A stretch of 64,000 nt of DNA from Paludisphaera mucosa (GCF_029589435.1 NZ_JARRAG010000002.1:2480001-2544000); one strand, 5' to 3'. Shown: positions 35,241 to 44,770, counted from the first letter of the stretch. Made by a program: numbers and translations. The notes: generated from the sequence alone by a model not told the origin.

Positions 35241-37787
35241 ATGCTCGGGGATGTGGACGAGGGCATGCGGGAGCAGCTGGTCGAACTGGAAGCCGCCAAT
35301 GAGGCCCTGAGGAGGGAGGTCGATCGGAGCCGGCGAGACGAGGAGGGCCTGCGTCTCGGCGAGCGGCGCTACCGTTCCCTGGTCGAGGCCACCACGGCCA
35401 TCGTGTGGAACACGCCGGCCTCGGGCGAGTTCGAGGTCGAGCAGCCCCGCTGGAGCGACTTCACGGGCCAGCCCTTCGAGCAGCTCAGGGGATGGGGCTG
35501 GCTCGACGCGGTCCACCCCGTCGACCGGCCGAATACGGCGCGCGTGTGGTCGGAGGCGGTCGCCGGCCGGTCCCTGTACCATGTCGAGCACCGCTTGCGC
35601 CGGCACGACGGCGCGTACCGGAACATGCTGGTCCGCGCCGTGCCCATCGTCGACGATCGCGGCTCGATCCGCGAATGGGTGGGCGTGCACGCCGACGTCA
35701 CGGCCCAGAAGGAGGCCGAGACGACGCTGCGCGAGGCGAAGGCGCTGGCCGAGGCCGCCGACCGGGCCAAGAGCGACTTCCTCGCCAACATGTCGCACGA
35801 GATCCGCACGCCGATGAACGGCATCCTCGGCATGACCGAGTTGGCCCTCGACACCGACCTGACCCCGGAGCAACGGCGCTACCTGGAGCTGGTGAAGAGC
35901 TCGGCGGACTCGCTGCTGACCATCGTGAACGACATCTTGGACTTCTCCAAGATCGAGGCGGGGAAGGTCGAGCTGGAAACGATCCCTTTCTCGCTGCGCG
36001 ACCGGCTGGGGGACGTGCTGAAGTCCCTCGCCCTCCGGGCGCACGCGAAGGGCCTGGAACTGGCCTGCGACGTCGCCGCCGAGGTCCCCGACGCCCTGGC
36101 GGGCGACCCCGGGCGCCTGGGCCAGGTCCTCATGAATCTGGTGGGCAACGCCATCAAGTTCACGGCGAGCGGCGAGGTGGTCCTGTCCGTCCGCCCGACT
36201 GATCGGGCAGCCGCGACCGGCGAGCTCGTCGATCTGTCGTTCGCGGTGTCGGACACGGGCCCCGGCATCCCCCCGGACGAGGGATGCCGACTCTTCCAGC
36301 CCTTCACCCAGGCGGACGCATCGACGACGCGACGGTTCGGCGGCACAGGCCTGGGGCTGACCATCGCGAAGCGGATCGTGGAGCTCATGGGCGGCCGCAT
36401 CTGGTTCGAGAGCGAGCCCGGCAGAGGCAGCGTCTTCCGCTTCACCGCCCGCCTGGCCCTCCGGCGGGCGGGGACGCAGGAGGCCGACCCCGACCCCGCC
36501 GGCCTCCGCGGCCTGGGCGTGCTGGTCGTGGACGACAACGCCACCAACCGCATGGTGCTCCACGAAATCCTGACGCGTTGGGGCATGAGGCCCGTACTGG
36601 CCGATGGCGCGGAGGATGCGCTCGCGGCCATGCGCAGGGCGGCCGAGTCGGGGGCGCCGTTCACCCTGGTCCTGTCCGACGTGATGATGCCGGGGGTCGA
36701 CGGCTACCGGTTCGCCGAGCAGGTACGGCGGAGACCGGACCTGGCCGGGGCGGCGCTGATCTTGCTGTCGTCCGCCGACCGGCGGCATGACGCCGCTCGT
36801 TGCCGGCAGATGGGAATAGCCGCCTGCCTCACCAAGCCGGTCAAGCAGTCGGAGCTCCTGGACGCCATCATCAAGGCCCTCGACGGGTCGCCGGACGGCG
36901 CGACCGCGGGGCCGATCGGGCGTGATCGCCGCCCGAGGCCGGGCCCGGCCTCGCGACCGGGCGCCTTGTCGATCTTGCTCGTCGAAGACAATGCCACCAA
37001 CCGGCTCCTGGCCGAGACGTTGTTGGAGAGGTGGGGCCACACCGTGGCGACGGCCCGCAACGGCAAGGAGGCGCTGGCCGCCCTGGCGGAGCGGTCGTTC
37101 CAGGTGGTGCTGATGGACGTCCAGATGCCCGAGATGGACGGCTTCGAGGCGACGGCCCACATCCGCGACCGCGAGAAAGGGACCGGGGGGCACGTCCCCA
37201 TCGTGGCCATGACGGCCCATGCTATGAAGGGCGACCGCGAGCGCTGCCTCGAAGCCGGCATGGACGGCTACGTCACCAAGCCGATCCGGTCCGAAGAGCT
37301 GTACCTGGCCCTGGCCTCGTTCGCGCCGGCCGACGTCCTAGATCCCCGAGGGCCGGAGGCGGGCCGTCCGGTCGCCCCCGCCGAGGCCGGAGCCGAACTC
37401 CTCCCCGCGGGGACGCCGGCCGGCGTGGTGGACGGGACGGCCCTCCTGGCCCGGGTCGGCGGCCGGGAGGACCGGCTGCGGACGATCATCCAGGTCTTCC
37501 GGGACGAGTCGGCGGGGCTCATGGCCGAACTGCGGGCGGCCATCGCGGGCGGCCAGGCCACGGGGCTGAAGCTGGCGGCCCATTCGCTCAAGGGCGCGGT
37601 CGGCCTCTTCGGGGCGCCGGCCGTCGTGGAGAACGCCCAGAGGTTGGAATCGCTCGGCCAGGCCGGTGAGCTGACGGGCGCGATGGAGCTGTACGGTCGG
37701 TTGGAAGAAGAGATCCGGAAGCTGAATGCGGCTCTTGCGGGCGTGCTGTCCGCTTTGCCCGCGCCCTTCCAGCAGCCTCGCCCTTGA
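35241..37787 (+). CDS. Hybrid sensor histidine kinase (PAS-HisKA-HATPase-REC-REC-HPt)
   Basis: An 848-residue phosphorelay protein without transmembrane segments. Layout: short coiled coil ([19 protein letters not shown]), PAS domain (~40-155), HisKA with [19 protein letters not shown] (His186), HATPase_c with [18 protein letters not shown] and GGTGLGLTI, first receiver ([10 protein letters not shown]; Asp480 in LSDVMMPG), second receiver ([10 protein letters not shown]; Asp626 in [11 protein letters not shown]) and an HPt domain with [13 protein letters not shown] (His781). All phosphorelay residues are present. It is soluble, so it probably senses a cytoplasmic signal through PAS. It faces a convergent response regulator, its likely partner; position is the only evidence. 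Confidence 0.96.
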   Translation: MLGDVDEGMREQLVELEAANEALRREVDRSRRDEEGLRLGERRYRSLVEATTAIVWNTPASGEFEVEQPRWSDFTGQPFEQLRGWGWLDAVHPVDRPNTARVWSEAVAGRSLYHVEHRLRRHDGAYRNMLVRAVPIVDDRGSIREWVGVHADVTAQKEAETTLREAKALAEAADRAKSDFLANMSHEIRTPMNGILGMTELALDTDLTPEQRRYLELVKSSADSLLTIVNDILDFSKIEAGKVELETIPFSLRDRLGDVLKSLALRAHAKGLELACDVAAEVPDALAGDPGRLGQVLMNLVGNAIKFTASGEVVLSVRPTDRAAATGELVDLSFAVSDTGPGIPPDEGCRLFQPFTQADASTTRRFGGTGLGLTIAKRIVELMGGRIWFESEPGRGSVFRFTARLALRRAGTQEADPDPAGLRGLGVLVVDDNATNRMVLHEILTRWGMRPVLADGAEDALAAMRRAAESGAPFTLVLSDVMMPGVDGYRFAEQVRRRPDLAGAALILLSSADRRHDAARCRQMGIAACLTKPVKQSELLDAIIKALDGSPDGATAGPIGRDRRPRPGPASRPGALSILLVEDNATNRLLAETLLERWGHTVATARNGKEALAALAERSFQVVLMDVQMPEMDGFEATAHIRDREKGTGGHVPIVAMTAHAMKGDRERCLEAGMDGYVTKPIRSEELYLALASFAPADVLDPRGPEAGRPVAPAEAGAELLPAGTPAGVVDGTALLARVGGREDRLRTIIQVFRDESAGLMAELRAAIAGGQATGLKLAAHSLKGAVGLFGAPAVVENAQRLESLGQAGELTGAMELYGRLEEEIRKLNAALAGVLSALPAPFQQPRP

Positions 37788-37891
37788 GTCGGCGGTCGCC
37801 CCACGTCTATGCCGAGCCATGGCCGGCGGGATCGGGCCGCAGCCGGCGAGGTCGTCGTCGACGTCCCGCACGACTCGCGACTCGTCTCGGA

Positions 37892-38812
37892 TCAACGATC
37901 CGCCGGACCACCCTCGTCGACCTGGCCCGGCGCCCGGCGGTGCTTGACGAGGGTGATCTCGTTGCCCTTCTCGTTGAACCGGACCTCGTCCATCAGCGTA
38001 CGGATCAGCATCACGCCGCGGCCCCCGATGCGGCAGAGATTCGCCGGGTCGCTCGGGTCCGGGAGCGTCGAAGGGTCGAAGCCCGGTCCCTCGTCGCGGA
38101 TCGTGAAGGTCGCCTCGGAGCGCGTCAGGCCGACGTCGATCCGGACCCGTCGCTCGCGATAGGGCGACTGCTCGCGGCGCTCCCGCCCGAGACTGTGGTA
38201 GACCCGTTCGTCGTCCTGACGCAGCTCGGAGTCGAGTTCCAGGTTGCCGTGATCGATCGCGTTGACGATCGCCTCGCGCAGCGCCACCGCCAGGCGGATA
38301 AGCTCGGCCCGGCCGCACAAGCCCATCTCGAAGACGGCCCCTTCGAGGCGTCGCACCAGCGGCGCGACGAGCGACTCGTCGTTCGGGAGGGTGAATCGGG
38401 ATCGCGCCTCGTCGAGGCTGTCGCTGATCCGTTCCTGCCCGGGGGCGGGCGCGGCCATTGAAACGACCTGATGGACGACCCGGGCGAGGTCCCGGGCGAG
38501 GTCCCGCTTGGGGACGTAGCTGGCCGCCCCGCAGCGCAAGGCGCGCGCCGCGACCTCCTCGCTGCCGTGCGCCGTGATGAGGACGACCGGGACGATCGGG
38601 TATCTTCCCCGGACGGCCTCGACCAGGGCTAATCCGTCCATGCGGGGCATCTGCAGGTCGGTCACCACGAGGTCCGGGAGGCCCTCCTGCAGCGAGGCCA
38701 GGGCGGCGTAGCCGTCGCCGGCGAGGTCGACGTCGACCCCGGCATCCTCCAGCAGGAATCGGATCTCCGCCGCCTGAGTGGGGCTGTCCTCGACGACGAG
38801 CACGCGCGCCAT
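37892..38812 (-). CDS. Response regulator fused to an RsbW-like ATPase domain
   Basis: A 306-residue protein. Residues 1-120 are a receiver: MARVLVVEDSPTQAAE, Asp52 in VTDLQMPRMDG, Thr/Lys positions in LITAHGS and SYVPKRD. Residues ~150-290 form a GHKL ATPase domain of the anti-sigma factor (RsbW/SpoIIAB) type: LAVALREAIVNAIDHGNLEL (N box), IRDEGPGFDPSTLPDP (G1) and GGRGVMLIRTLMDEV (G2). Such fusions couple phosphorylation to partner-switching regulation. Neither an anti-anti-sigma (STAS) gene nor a PP2C phosphatase is in the window. It converges with the hybrid kinase, with 104 bp between the stops. Confidence 0.94.
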   Translation of the reverse strand: MARVLVVEDSPTQAAEIRFLLEDAGVDVDLAGDGYAALASLQEGLPDLVVTDLQMPRMDGLALVEAVRGRYPIVPVVLITAHGSEEVAARALRCGAASYVPKRDLARDLARVVHQVVSMAAPAPGQERISDSLDEARSRFTLPNDESLVAPLVRRLEGAVFEMGLCGRAELIRLAVALREAIVNAIDHGNLELDSELRQDDERVYHSLGRERREQSPYRERRVRIDVGLTRSEATFTIRDEGPGFDPSTLPDPSDPANLCRIGGRGVMLIRTLMDEVRFNEKGNEITLVKHRRAPGQVDEGGPADR

Positions 38813-38898
38813 CTTCGGCCTCCTCCGGGAATCGGTCGGTGCCGGGATAGCCCGGATTCGCTACGTCCATACGGGACGCGTAGTTGGTTTTGAGGCCT

Positions 38899-38926
38899 AT
38901 TATACTGGCCTCGTACCGCCAGTCGA
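38899..38926 (-). promoter_or_regulatory. Predicted promoter of the response regulator gene, within a palindrome
   Basis: On the - strand a perfect -10 box TATAAT (38904-38899) lies 16 bp from a -35-like TCGACT (38926-38921), with the start codon ~87 bp downstream. The -10 lies in the loop of the inverted repeat GAGGCC (38892-38897) and GGCCTC (38907-38912). The palindrome could be an operator. A sequence this AT-rich stands out in a region of such high GC. Confidence 0.5.
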
Positions 38927-39017
38927 CCCGGTAGTGCATCACGCCCCGTCGGACGCGGGTTCGGAAGTCGCTCGCCGACCTGCGGCGCGAGCAGTTGCGC
39001 GCTTCGGTCCGGCATAC

Positions 39018-40556
39018 GAATGGCACGTAGATTTCCGTAAGCTTTACGCCGAGAGCAGGATGGGAATCTGCCGGCGATCCGGCTCCGATGGGTAAGGGAT
39101 TCATCCTCCACCATTCCGGGGCCGAGCGATGCGACTACCCTCCAACGGTCACCTCCGCCATCAGGTCGACGCCCTTCGCCGCCAGTTCCTCCAGGAGGGC
39201 GGCCTCCCGTTCACCGACGTCCTCACCGCCGACTGCCTCCAAGAGGCCCTCCGCGAGATCAAGGCGACTTGGAAGGACCGGATCTACACCCCGCTGGTGA
39301 CGCTCTGGGTCTTCCTCGGCCAGGCCCTCAACGCCGACCACTCCTGCCGCGCCGCCGTCGCGCGGCTGGTCGCCGATCGCGCCGCGCGGGGGTTGCCGCC
39401 CTGCAGCTCCGAGACCGGGGCGTACTGCCAGGCGAGGAAGCGACTGCCCGAGGGCTTCTTCTCCGCCGTGGCCCGCCGGGTAGGGCAGTCGCTGGACGCC
39501 CGGGTCGATCGGCGGTGGCTCTGGAAGGGCCGCCGCGTCTGCCTCTTCGACGGCTCGACGGTCTCCATGCCCGACACGGCGGAGAACCGCCGCGAGTACC
39601 CTCTGGCCTACAACCAGGTCCCCGGGACGAGCTTCGCCCCGGCTCGCATCGGGGCGATCATCTCGCTGTCCTGCGGCGCGATCCTCGACCTGGGCGTCTG
39701 CCGCTATGCCGGCAAGGGCCAGGGCGAGGTCAGCCTGCTGCGGCGCCTGTGGGACGTGCTCCGCCCCGGCGACGTGCTGCTGGGCGACCGCCTGATGTCG
39801 GGCTGGGTCGGCATGCACTTGCTGAAGGAACGCGGGGTGGACACCGTCAGCCGCCTCTCGGCTCATCGCCGGGCCGACTTCCGCAAGGGGGCCCGCCTGG
39901 GCAAGGACGACCACCTAGTCGTCTGGAAGAAGCCGACCTCGATCCGCTCGGTGGACCGGAAGACCTACAACGAGCTGCCCGGCTCGATCACCGTGCGCGA
40001 GACCCGCTTCCGCGTCGTTCAGCCGGGGTTCCGGACGCGGTCGATCGTGGTGGTGACGACATTGCTGGACCCGGCGCAGGCGAGCCGGGAGGAACTGGCC
40101 GGGCTGTACCGGGCCCGGTGGAATAACGAGCTCGACCTGAGGTCGATCAAGATCACGCTCCAGATGGACAGGTTGCGCTGCAAGACCCCGGAACTTGTTC
40201 GCAAGGAGATCTGGGCCCACGTCCTGGCGTACAACCTGATCCGCACGGTCATGGCCCAGGCGGCGGCCGGCGTGGGGGTGGCGCCGCGTTCGATCAGCTT
40301 CAAGGCGTCGCTGCAGGTGCTGGAGGCGTTCCGGCCGCAGCTCGCCGACCCGGCCGGCCGCGGCGCGGGCCGGCTTGCGGCGCTCTACGAGCGATTGCTG
40401 CGGGCCATCGCCGTGCACCGGGTCGGCGACCGACCCGACCGGTTCGAGCCCCGCATGACCAAGAAGGGGCCGAGGGGGTATGAAGAGCTGAAGCGACCGC
40501 GGAAGGAGATCAAGCTCCAGATCCTCAAACGAGCTAGCAAAATCTAAGTGCCATTC
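39018..40556 (+). mobile_element. IS4-family insertion sequence, copy C (identical to copy A)
   Basis: A 1,539-bp element with the same ends as copy A, in the opposite orientation in the window. It is flanked by the 11-bp target duplication GTCCGGCATAC at 39007-39017 and 40557-40567. The encoded proteins in all frames match copy A, so the two are recent sister copies. Both transposase genes are intact. Confidence 0.95.
39129..40547 (+). CDS. IS4-family transposase (copy C)
   Basis: A 472-residue protein identical to the one at 6633-8051, with the catalytic motifs LFDGSTVSMPD, LLGDRLMSGW and YRARWNNELDLRSIK. It is intact. It inserted into non-coding DNA between the response regulator and a small hypothetical gene, so no gene was broken. 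An alternative frame beginning at 39088 (MGKGFILHHSG) is only a shadow. Confidence 0.95.
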   Translation: MRLPSNGHLRHQVDALRRQFLQEGGLPFTDVLTADCLQEALREIKATWKDRIYTPLVTLWVFLGQALNADHSCRAAVARLVADRAARGLPPCSSETGAYCQARKRLPEGFFSAVARRVGQSLDARVDRRWLWKGRRVCLFDGSTVSMPDTAENRREYPLAYNQVPGTSFAPARIGAIISLSCGAILDLGVCRYAGKGQGEVSLLRRLWDVLRPGDVLLGDRLMSGWVGMHLLKERGVDTVSRLSAHRRADFRKGARLGKDDHLVVWKKPTSIRSVDRKTYNELPGSITVRETRFRVVQPGFRTRSIVVVTTLLDPAQASREELAGLYRARWNNELDLRSIKITLQMDRLRCKTPELVRKEIWAHVLAYNLIRTVMAQAAAGVGVAPRSISFKASLQVLEAFRPQLADPAGRGAGRLAALYERLLRAIAVHRVGDRPDRFEPRMTKKGPRGYEELKRPRKEIKLQILKRASKI

Positions 40557-40801
40557 GTCCGGCATACCGGCGCATTCTCGGGCTCATCCTGGCCGGATGC
40601 GAAATCCTGCCTGGGCTGCTCCGTGGCAGGCCCCCGATCATGCGAGGTTTTCGGTCCAGGAATCGAGGTTCAGCTGGTTGGCCGTCGTCACACCTGCCCT
40701 GCCCCTTACCATAAAGACGGCAATTCGTCGGTTCAATTCCGGCAGCCCCGGAGTCGAGCCCACCGGGCTCGAGCGGCGCCTTGACGGAAGGGGAGCAGGC
40801 C

Positions 40802-41167
40802 ATGGCGATCACGCTCAACCACAGGACCACGAAAGACGCGGTCGACAAGCTCCTCGCCGAGGGTTTCAAGGCAGGGCCGAGAGGCGACGTCTGGGTGTCG
40901 AAATACCTCGATTCCATGGGTGAGATGGGCAGGCATCTGCTCGAACTGAATCTTGAGCTTAATGAGGACGAACTGGAAGCTTTCTGGATAGACGCCTCCA
41001 TCGAAATCATGAACGAGGACAAGGAGTGGGTGAAGTGCCCCTTCGACGGGCTCGACACTCTCCACTGGTACGAGATACCGCCCGAGTTGGTGAATGAATC
41101 CGCGACGGTCCGAGCCGTGTCACACGAGGAGGTGGCGGAGATCGCGTGCGAGATGGGTTGTGATTGA
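40802..41167 (+). CDS. Hypothetical protein, 121 residues
   Basis: ATG 40802 follows GGGGAG at suitable spacing. The product starts MAITLNHRTTKDAVDKLLAEGFKAG, continues with MGRHLLELNLELNEDELEAFWIDAS and ends HEEVAEIACEMGCD. It is acidic, predicted largely helical and soluble, with lower GC than its surroundings. No family was recognised. A 7-bp-stem hairpin (CGAGCCC at 40755-40761, GGGCTCG at 40765-40771) precedes it. The lower GC and position beside an insertion sequence suggest acquisition from elsewhere. Confidence 0.6.
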   Translation: MAITLNHRTTKDAVDKLLAEGFKAGPRGDVWVSKYLDSMGEMGRHLLELNLELNEDELEAFWIDASIEIMNEDKEWVKCPFDGLDTLHWYEIPPELVNESATVRAVSHEEVAEIACEMGCD

Positions 41168-42195
41168 ATCGCTCGTCAGGCTCGCTTCGCCGGAGCGGCT
41201 TGCCTCCGGCTGCCGGCCAGCATGTCCCATGTAACAACGACCGCCAGACCACATTATCTCGTCGAGGGTCGCATCGCGGCCTGAGGTCCTGCCGTTCCAG
41301 GTACGCGTGATCCTCGTTCAACACTCGCGATGGACCGGGCCGACGAAACCGGCGCTCGGTCAGACCGGATGCTGGCGTGACAGGGCTTTTCGCGATTCAT
41401 GCGCCCCATGCGGTCGGATTGAATCGTTCGTGGGGCGAGGCCTGGATTCCTACGTCCGTCGGGCCGACCGCAGGATCGTGAGCCTCTCCGGCTCGCTCCT
41501 CAACAGCGCCCAAAACGCCGCTCGTCGACCAGACCCGCGACAGGCCGGCCGGCCCAACTCGGCCGCGAGTCGCGCCCTGGACGGATCACCGACGGGGTGA
41601 CGGCGCGCGGCGCCTCCCTGCGGCCGAACTCTCGGTTCGGCCCGATCGACTCGCGGGCCCGGGCTCGGTCGCGGCGTGATCGATCGCCGACCGACCGCTC
41701 CATACGGCGATCAGGTAGCCCCGCGCCGTCGCGTCGGAACCTTCCGCTTTGAGGGCGGTCGAGTCGACGACGATCTTGCTCTCGGTTAGGGCTGCGACGG
41801 CCGTCGGGACGGCCGAGTCGATCGAGAGGACGGTCCGCCCGTCGCCGCGGAGTGGACGCCTCGGACCTCCTCGGGCATGTTCAAGGTCGCGGCGATCCGA
41901 GGCGTCGCCATGCAGGCCGACGGCCCCCCCGAACATGGCGACGACGACCGTCGCCTCGACGTCCCGAGGGTCCACGCCGAACGGCTCGTCCGGATGACGA
42001 CGGTCGCCCAGGCCGAGGCGGACGCGCGGATCGCCCGGCCATCTCGTCGCCATCGGAAGAGTTGCATGCCGATGCTCGGCCGCGGGGGGGCGTCTTCATC
42101 TCCACGCGGCCTTGCCGAGCCTTCGTGCATCGACGGCTAAAAGGAGAGGGAGTGCCCAGCCGCGGCCGAAGCCGCGGCTGGCGCGATCTCTTCGA
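41168..42195. other. About 1 kb without a recognisable gene
   Basis: Between the 121-residue hypothetical gene and the mobile block I find open frames on both strands (such as 41586-42053 on the -), but none has a plausible start, motif or consistent composition. Fragments such as ESKIVVDSTALKAEG hint at a decayed gene, but not enough to name it. Confidence 0.4.
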
Positions 42196-42366
42196 TCACC
42201 GGCCTCGGGGGCGGAGGCGGATGTCGCCCTTGGCGACGCCGGCCGCCGCCAGAGCCGCGGCGGCCAGCAGGAAGGCGTGCCAGCTTCCGGCCGCGGCCCC
42301 GACGAAGATGGCGATGAGCAGGCAGCCGTTGACGTAGGCGACGTTCAGCTTGTTGCGGGCGTTCAA
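42196..42366 (-). CDS. Small membrane protein, 56 residues
   Basis: TTG 42366 overlaps the TGA of the preceding gene (TTGA), and GGGAGG lies upstream. The product starts MNARNKLNVAYVNGCLLIAIFVGAAAG and has a second hydrophobic stretch (WHAFLLAAAALAAAGVA), then a basic end KGDIRLRPRGR. This predicts two short transmembrane helices. It closes the - strand gene block. Similar tiny proteins accompany such blocks in other planctomycetes, as I remember; no function is known. Confidence 0.6.
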   Translation of the reverse strand: MNARNKLNVAYVNGCLLIAIFVGAAAGSWHAFLLAAAALAAAGVAKGDIRLRPRGR

Positions 42367-42809
42367 GGGCGGTCGCCTCCCGGCTGGAGTTTTCTCGGCG
42401 GTGCGGAGGACGGCGTCCGCAGCTCGGCGATCAGTCGGCTCGCCTCGACGACGGAGAGGGCCTCGGGGCCGTCGACGCCGAACCGCTCCGAGACGAGCCC
42501 TGAGAGGTCGAGGCTCCTACGGTCGCAGGCGGCCCGGAGGGCGCGGAGCTGCGAGACGGTGGCGGGCCGAATGCGTCGCCCGCGGCGGGCTTCGGGACGA
42601 GCGACGGCGCCGTCCTCCCGGCGTCGGTCCAGCTCCTCCTGCACCGCGCCGGCGCAGGCGGCGAAGGCGGCGCGGGCCCTCCGATCGAACGCCCCGGCCG
42701 CGGCGTGAGGGTCGGGGTCGGGCAGCTCGACCTCCAGGCCGCAGGTCGCGCCGAACGACCCGTAGTCAGCCAGGCCGATCTTCTTGCTGTATCCAATCGT
42801 CAGCTTCAT
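42363..42809 (-). CDS. Conserved-looking hypothetical protein of the mobile block
   Basis: A 148-residue protein from ATG 42809. The N-terminus (MKLTIGYSKKIGLADYGSFGATCGLEVEL) looks like a beta-rich domain. The middle (FDRRARAAFAACAGAVQEELDRR) is helical, and the C-terminal half carries RPATVSQLRALRAACDRRSLDL followed by a helical end. The latter segment recalls the small helical domain (A-T-x-x-Q-x-R-A) seen in ssDNA-binding Rad52-like and phage recombination proteins, but that is a loose resemblance. It overlaps the next gene by 4 bp. Likely part of the same operon as the sliding-clamp-like gene. Confidence 0.65.
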   Translation of the reverse strand: MKLTIGYSKKIGLADYGSFGATCGLEVELPDPDPHAAAGAFDRRARAAFAACAGAVQEELDRRREDGAVARPEARRGRRIRPATVSQLRALRAACDRRSLDLSGLVSERFGVDGPEALSVVEASRLIAELRTPSSAPPRKLQPGGDRP

Positions 42810-42836
42810 GGCGGTGAAGGCCCCCCGGATGATATA

Positions 42837-44267
42837 TCAAAATCGGTGAATGAGTTGGTCGGTCGAGCCGGGGCTACCCCCGGCGATTTCATGGAGCCGC
42901 GGCTCCTTGATGGAGCGGAGGGTCGAGGCGACGAGCCTGGACCGCCTCCGGTCGCGACGCAGGGCTGCGATCAGGCGGCCCGTGCGCGACCGGGCGTCGG
43001 CGAGGGCTCTGTGGAGCGCCTCGGCCTCCTGGAGCGCGGAGGCGACGCCGGCCGAGCCTTCCGGGGCGGGCTCAGGTACGGGGGCCGGGGCAGGTTCGCA
43101 CGTGAGGGGAGCCGACCTCCTCTTCTCGGTCCGATCCGCCCCGGCGGGCTCGACGACCACGGCGTCGTCGGACGGGCCGATCGCCGACTCCTTCGACAGC
43201 GGCTGCCAGGCGAACGACCTGAGGCCGTCGCGGCAGAGCGCGGGGGCGTCCGGGCCGAAGAGGCGGACCTCGTCGAAGCCGAGTCGCAAAGCCCTCGCCA
43301 GGTACTCGCGGTTCGTGTGCAGCCGGACCGGCTCGCCGGCGCAGCGCGAGCGGGCCAGGACCAGCTCGGTCGTCGGCCCCCCGCCGGACGCGCGGGCCCG
43401 CACGGCGACGCGGCCGTTGCAGTCGAGCGTCGCGGGCGCGTGCGGATCGTCGCCGCCGGGGAGGCGGTCGATCGCGGCGGCCAGGAACGCGGCGTCGCCC
43501 GGGTCGATCGCCAGCCGGGTCGAGGCCGAACCCGGGTCGGGGACGGCGTGCTCGACGTGCGGGAATCGGGCGTCGGCCTGGATCGCCGGGTGCAGCGTCC
43601 AGGCCCCGGCCCTCAGCACGACGTGTGACCCCGTCCGGCCGATCGCGACGGGGGCGTCGCGCGGCAGGGCCTTGGACGCGAAGAGCGGGACGGCGCGTAC
43701 GAGGAGGTCGTCGTCCCAGGGCAGGCCGAAGCCCCCCTGGACCAGGACCTGCCGGCCGTCGGTGGCGATCACCTCCGAGGTCGAGCCCCGCAGCAGGATG
43801 CAGTCGAGGGCGTGGCGGGCCGACCGCTCTCCGGCCGTCTGGGCGGCCTCGGACAGGGCCTCCAGGAGGCCGGGTGGACGCTCGACGAGGTCGGCGGGCA
43901 CCTCCGGGAAGGCTTGCTTCGCGACGTCCGGGACGGCGTACTCGCGGGACTGCGGGACGCCCCGGTCGTCCCAGTGCGCGGTCGAGCGTCCGGGCGAGGG
44001 GGACTCCAGGGTCACCGGCGATTCGTCGCGGCCTTCAAAGTCGGCCAGGGCCTCCATCGGGATCATGACCGACCCGTCGGCCCGGCCGTCGCCCTCCAGG
44101 AGGCATTCGACGGCCAGGTGGTCGAAGTGCAGTCGGACGAGCAGGCCGCCCGTCGGGGCCGCCTGGAGGGTGACCGGGGGGGCCGGGCCGTTGCGGGCGA
44201 GGCCCAGGGTGCGGCGGCGGAGGACGGCCCGCAGGCGGCGGGCCTCGCGACGGGTCAGGACGATCAT
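42837..44267 (-). CDS. DnaN-like (sliding clamp-related) protein
   Basis: From ATG 44267, with GGAG 8 nt upstream, the product is 476 residues. Its middle resembles DNA polymerase III beta: ALDCILLRGSTSEVIATDGRQVLVQGGF (~153-180) matches the clamp segment with ATDGHRLA, RFPHVEHAVPDP (~234-245) matches FPDYxxVIP, and VRLHTNREYLARALRLGFDEVRL matches the NPxYLxDAL segment near the end of the clamp. A ~100-residue polar tail with a basic helix is added at the C-terminus. The N-terminal domain is diverged. It may tether the element's polymerase to DNA or be a decoy clamp. The call is inference from motif spacing, not a search result. Confidence 0.6.
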   Translation of the reverse strand: MIVLTRREARRLRAVLRRRTLGLARNGPAPPVTLQAAPTGGLLVRLHFDHLAVECLLEGDGRADGSVMIPMEALADFEGRDESPVTLESPSPGRSTAHWDDRGVPQSREYAVPDVAKQAFPEVPADLVERPPGLLEALSEAAQTAGERSARHALDCILLRGSTSEVIATDGRQVLVQGGFGLPWDDDLLVRAVPLFASKALPRDAPVAIGRTGSHVVLRAGAWTLHPAIQADARFPHVEHAVPDPGSASTRLAIDPGDAAFLAAAIDRLPGGDDPHAPATLDCNGRVAVRARASGGGPTTELVLARSRCAGEPVRLHTNREYLARALRLGFDEVRLFGPDAPALCRDGLRSFAWQPLSKESAIGPSDDAVVVEPAGADRTEKRRSAPLTCEPAPAPVPEPAPEGSAGVASALQEAEALHRALADARSRTGRLIAALRRDRRRSRLVASTLRSIKEPRLHEIAGGSPGSTDQLIHRF

Positions 44268-44366
44268 AGCGGTCGACTCCATACATGGCATGTTATTGAT
44301 TAACGTTGATCGATTCGGCGTGGCCTCGGCTGGGCGGGCCTCGAAGTTCGCCCGCCGCACGGCCCG

Positions 44367-44672
44367 CTACGCCGCGTGGACGCGGCGGTGGGGCCGCCTC
44401 CCGGGCCCGGGGCCCGCGGCGTAGACGTCGGCGGCGGCGAACTCGAACTCGACGTCGCAGCCGCAGCATTCGGCGAGGGGGCGCGGGCCGGCGGGGCCGG
44501 TGATCATGGCGACTCCGCCGCCGCAGAACGGGCAGTCGACGGCCAGGTGGAGGTCCTCGGCCTCCAGGTCGTCGGGCCGCCCGGAGCGGGCCTGGAAGCC
44601 GAGGCGGCGGATCACGGCGAGCGGCTCGCCGGTGCGGCGGGAGACGGTGCGGTCGAGCTGGGACTGGGTCAC
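44367..44672 (-). CDS. Small zinc-ribbon protein
   Basis: GTG 44672 has GAGGAG upstream. The 101-residue product contains VDCPFCGGGVAM and LAECCGCDVEFEF, so two CxxC pairs ~20 residues apart that should bind Zn2+. The N-terminus (TQSQLDRTVSRRTGEPLAVIRRLGF) looks helical. Small proteins with this start and a CPFCGG centre recur in planctomycete islands, as I recall. Function unknown. It sits between the clamp-like gene and the 81-residue gene on the same strand. Confidence 0.7.
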   Translation of the reverse strand: MTQSQLDRTVSRRTGEPLAVIRRLGFQARSGRPDDLEAEDLHLAVDCPFCGGGVAMITGPAGPRPLAECCGCDVEFEFAAADVYAAGPGPGRRPHRRVHAA

Positions 44673-44770
44673 GGGTGGCTCCTCATGGGTGGGAGGACGG
44701 ATCCGGGCCGCACGACGCGCCCGGCGGCTTGGGGTCTGGTGGGTCTTGGTCGGTCACGCGCGGCGCGCGA

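Noticed and set aside
6624-40556. Copies A and C of the IS4 element as ends of a composite transposon
   Set aside because: Each copy has its own 11-bp target duplication, and the two targets differ, so they inserted independently.
40670-40752. Possible tRNA gene (T-arm-like GTCGGTTCAATTCCGGC with a D-arm-like GGTTCAGCTGGTTGG upstream)
   Set aside because: The distance between the two arms is about twice that of a tRNA and no anticodon arm can be folded between them; at most a remnant.
41586-42053. 155-residue - strand ORF in the gene-poor kilobase
   Set aside because: No start signal, biased composition and no motif beyond a short hydrophobic stretch.
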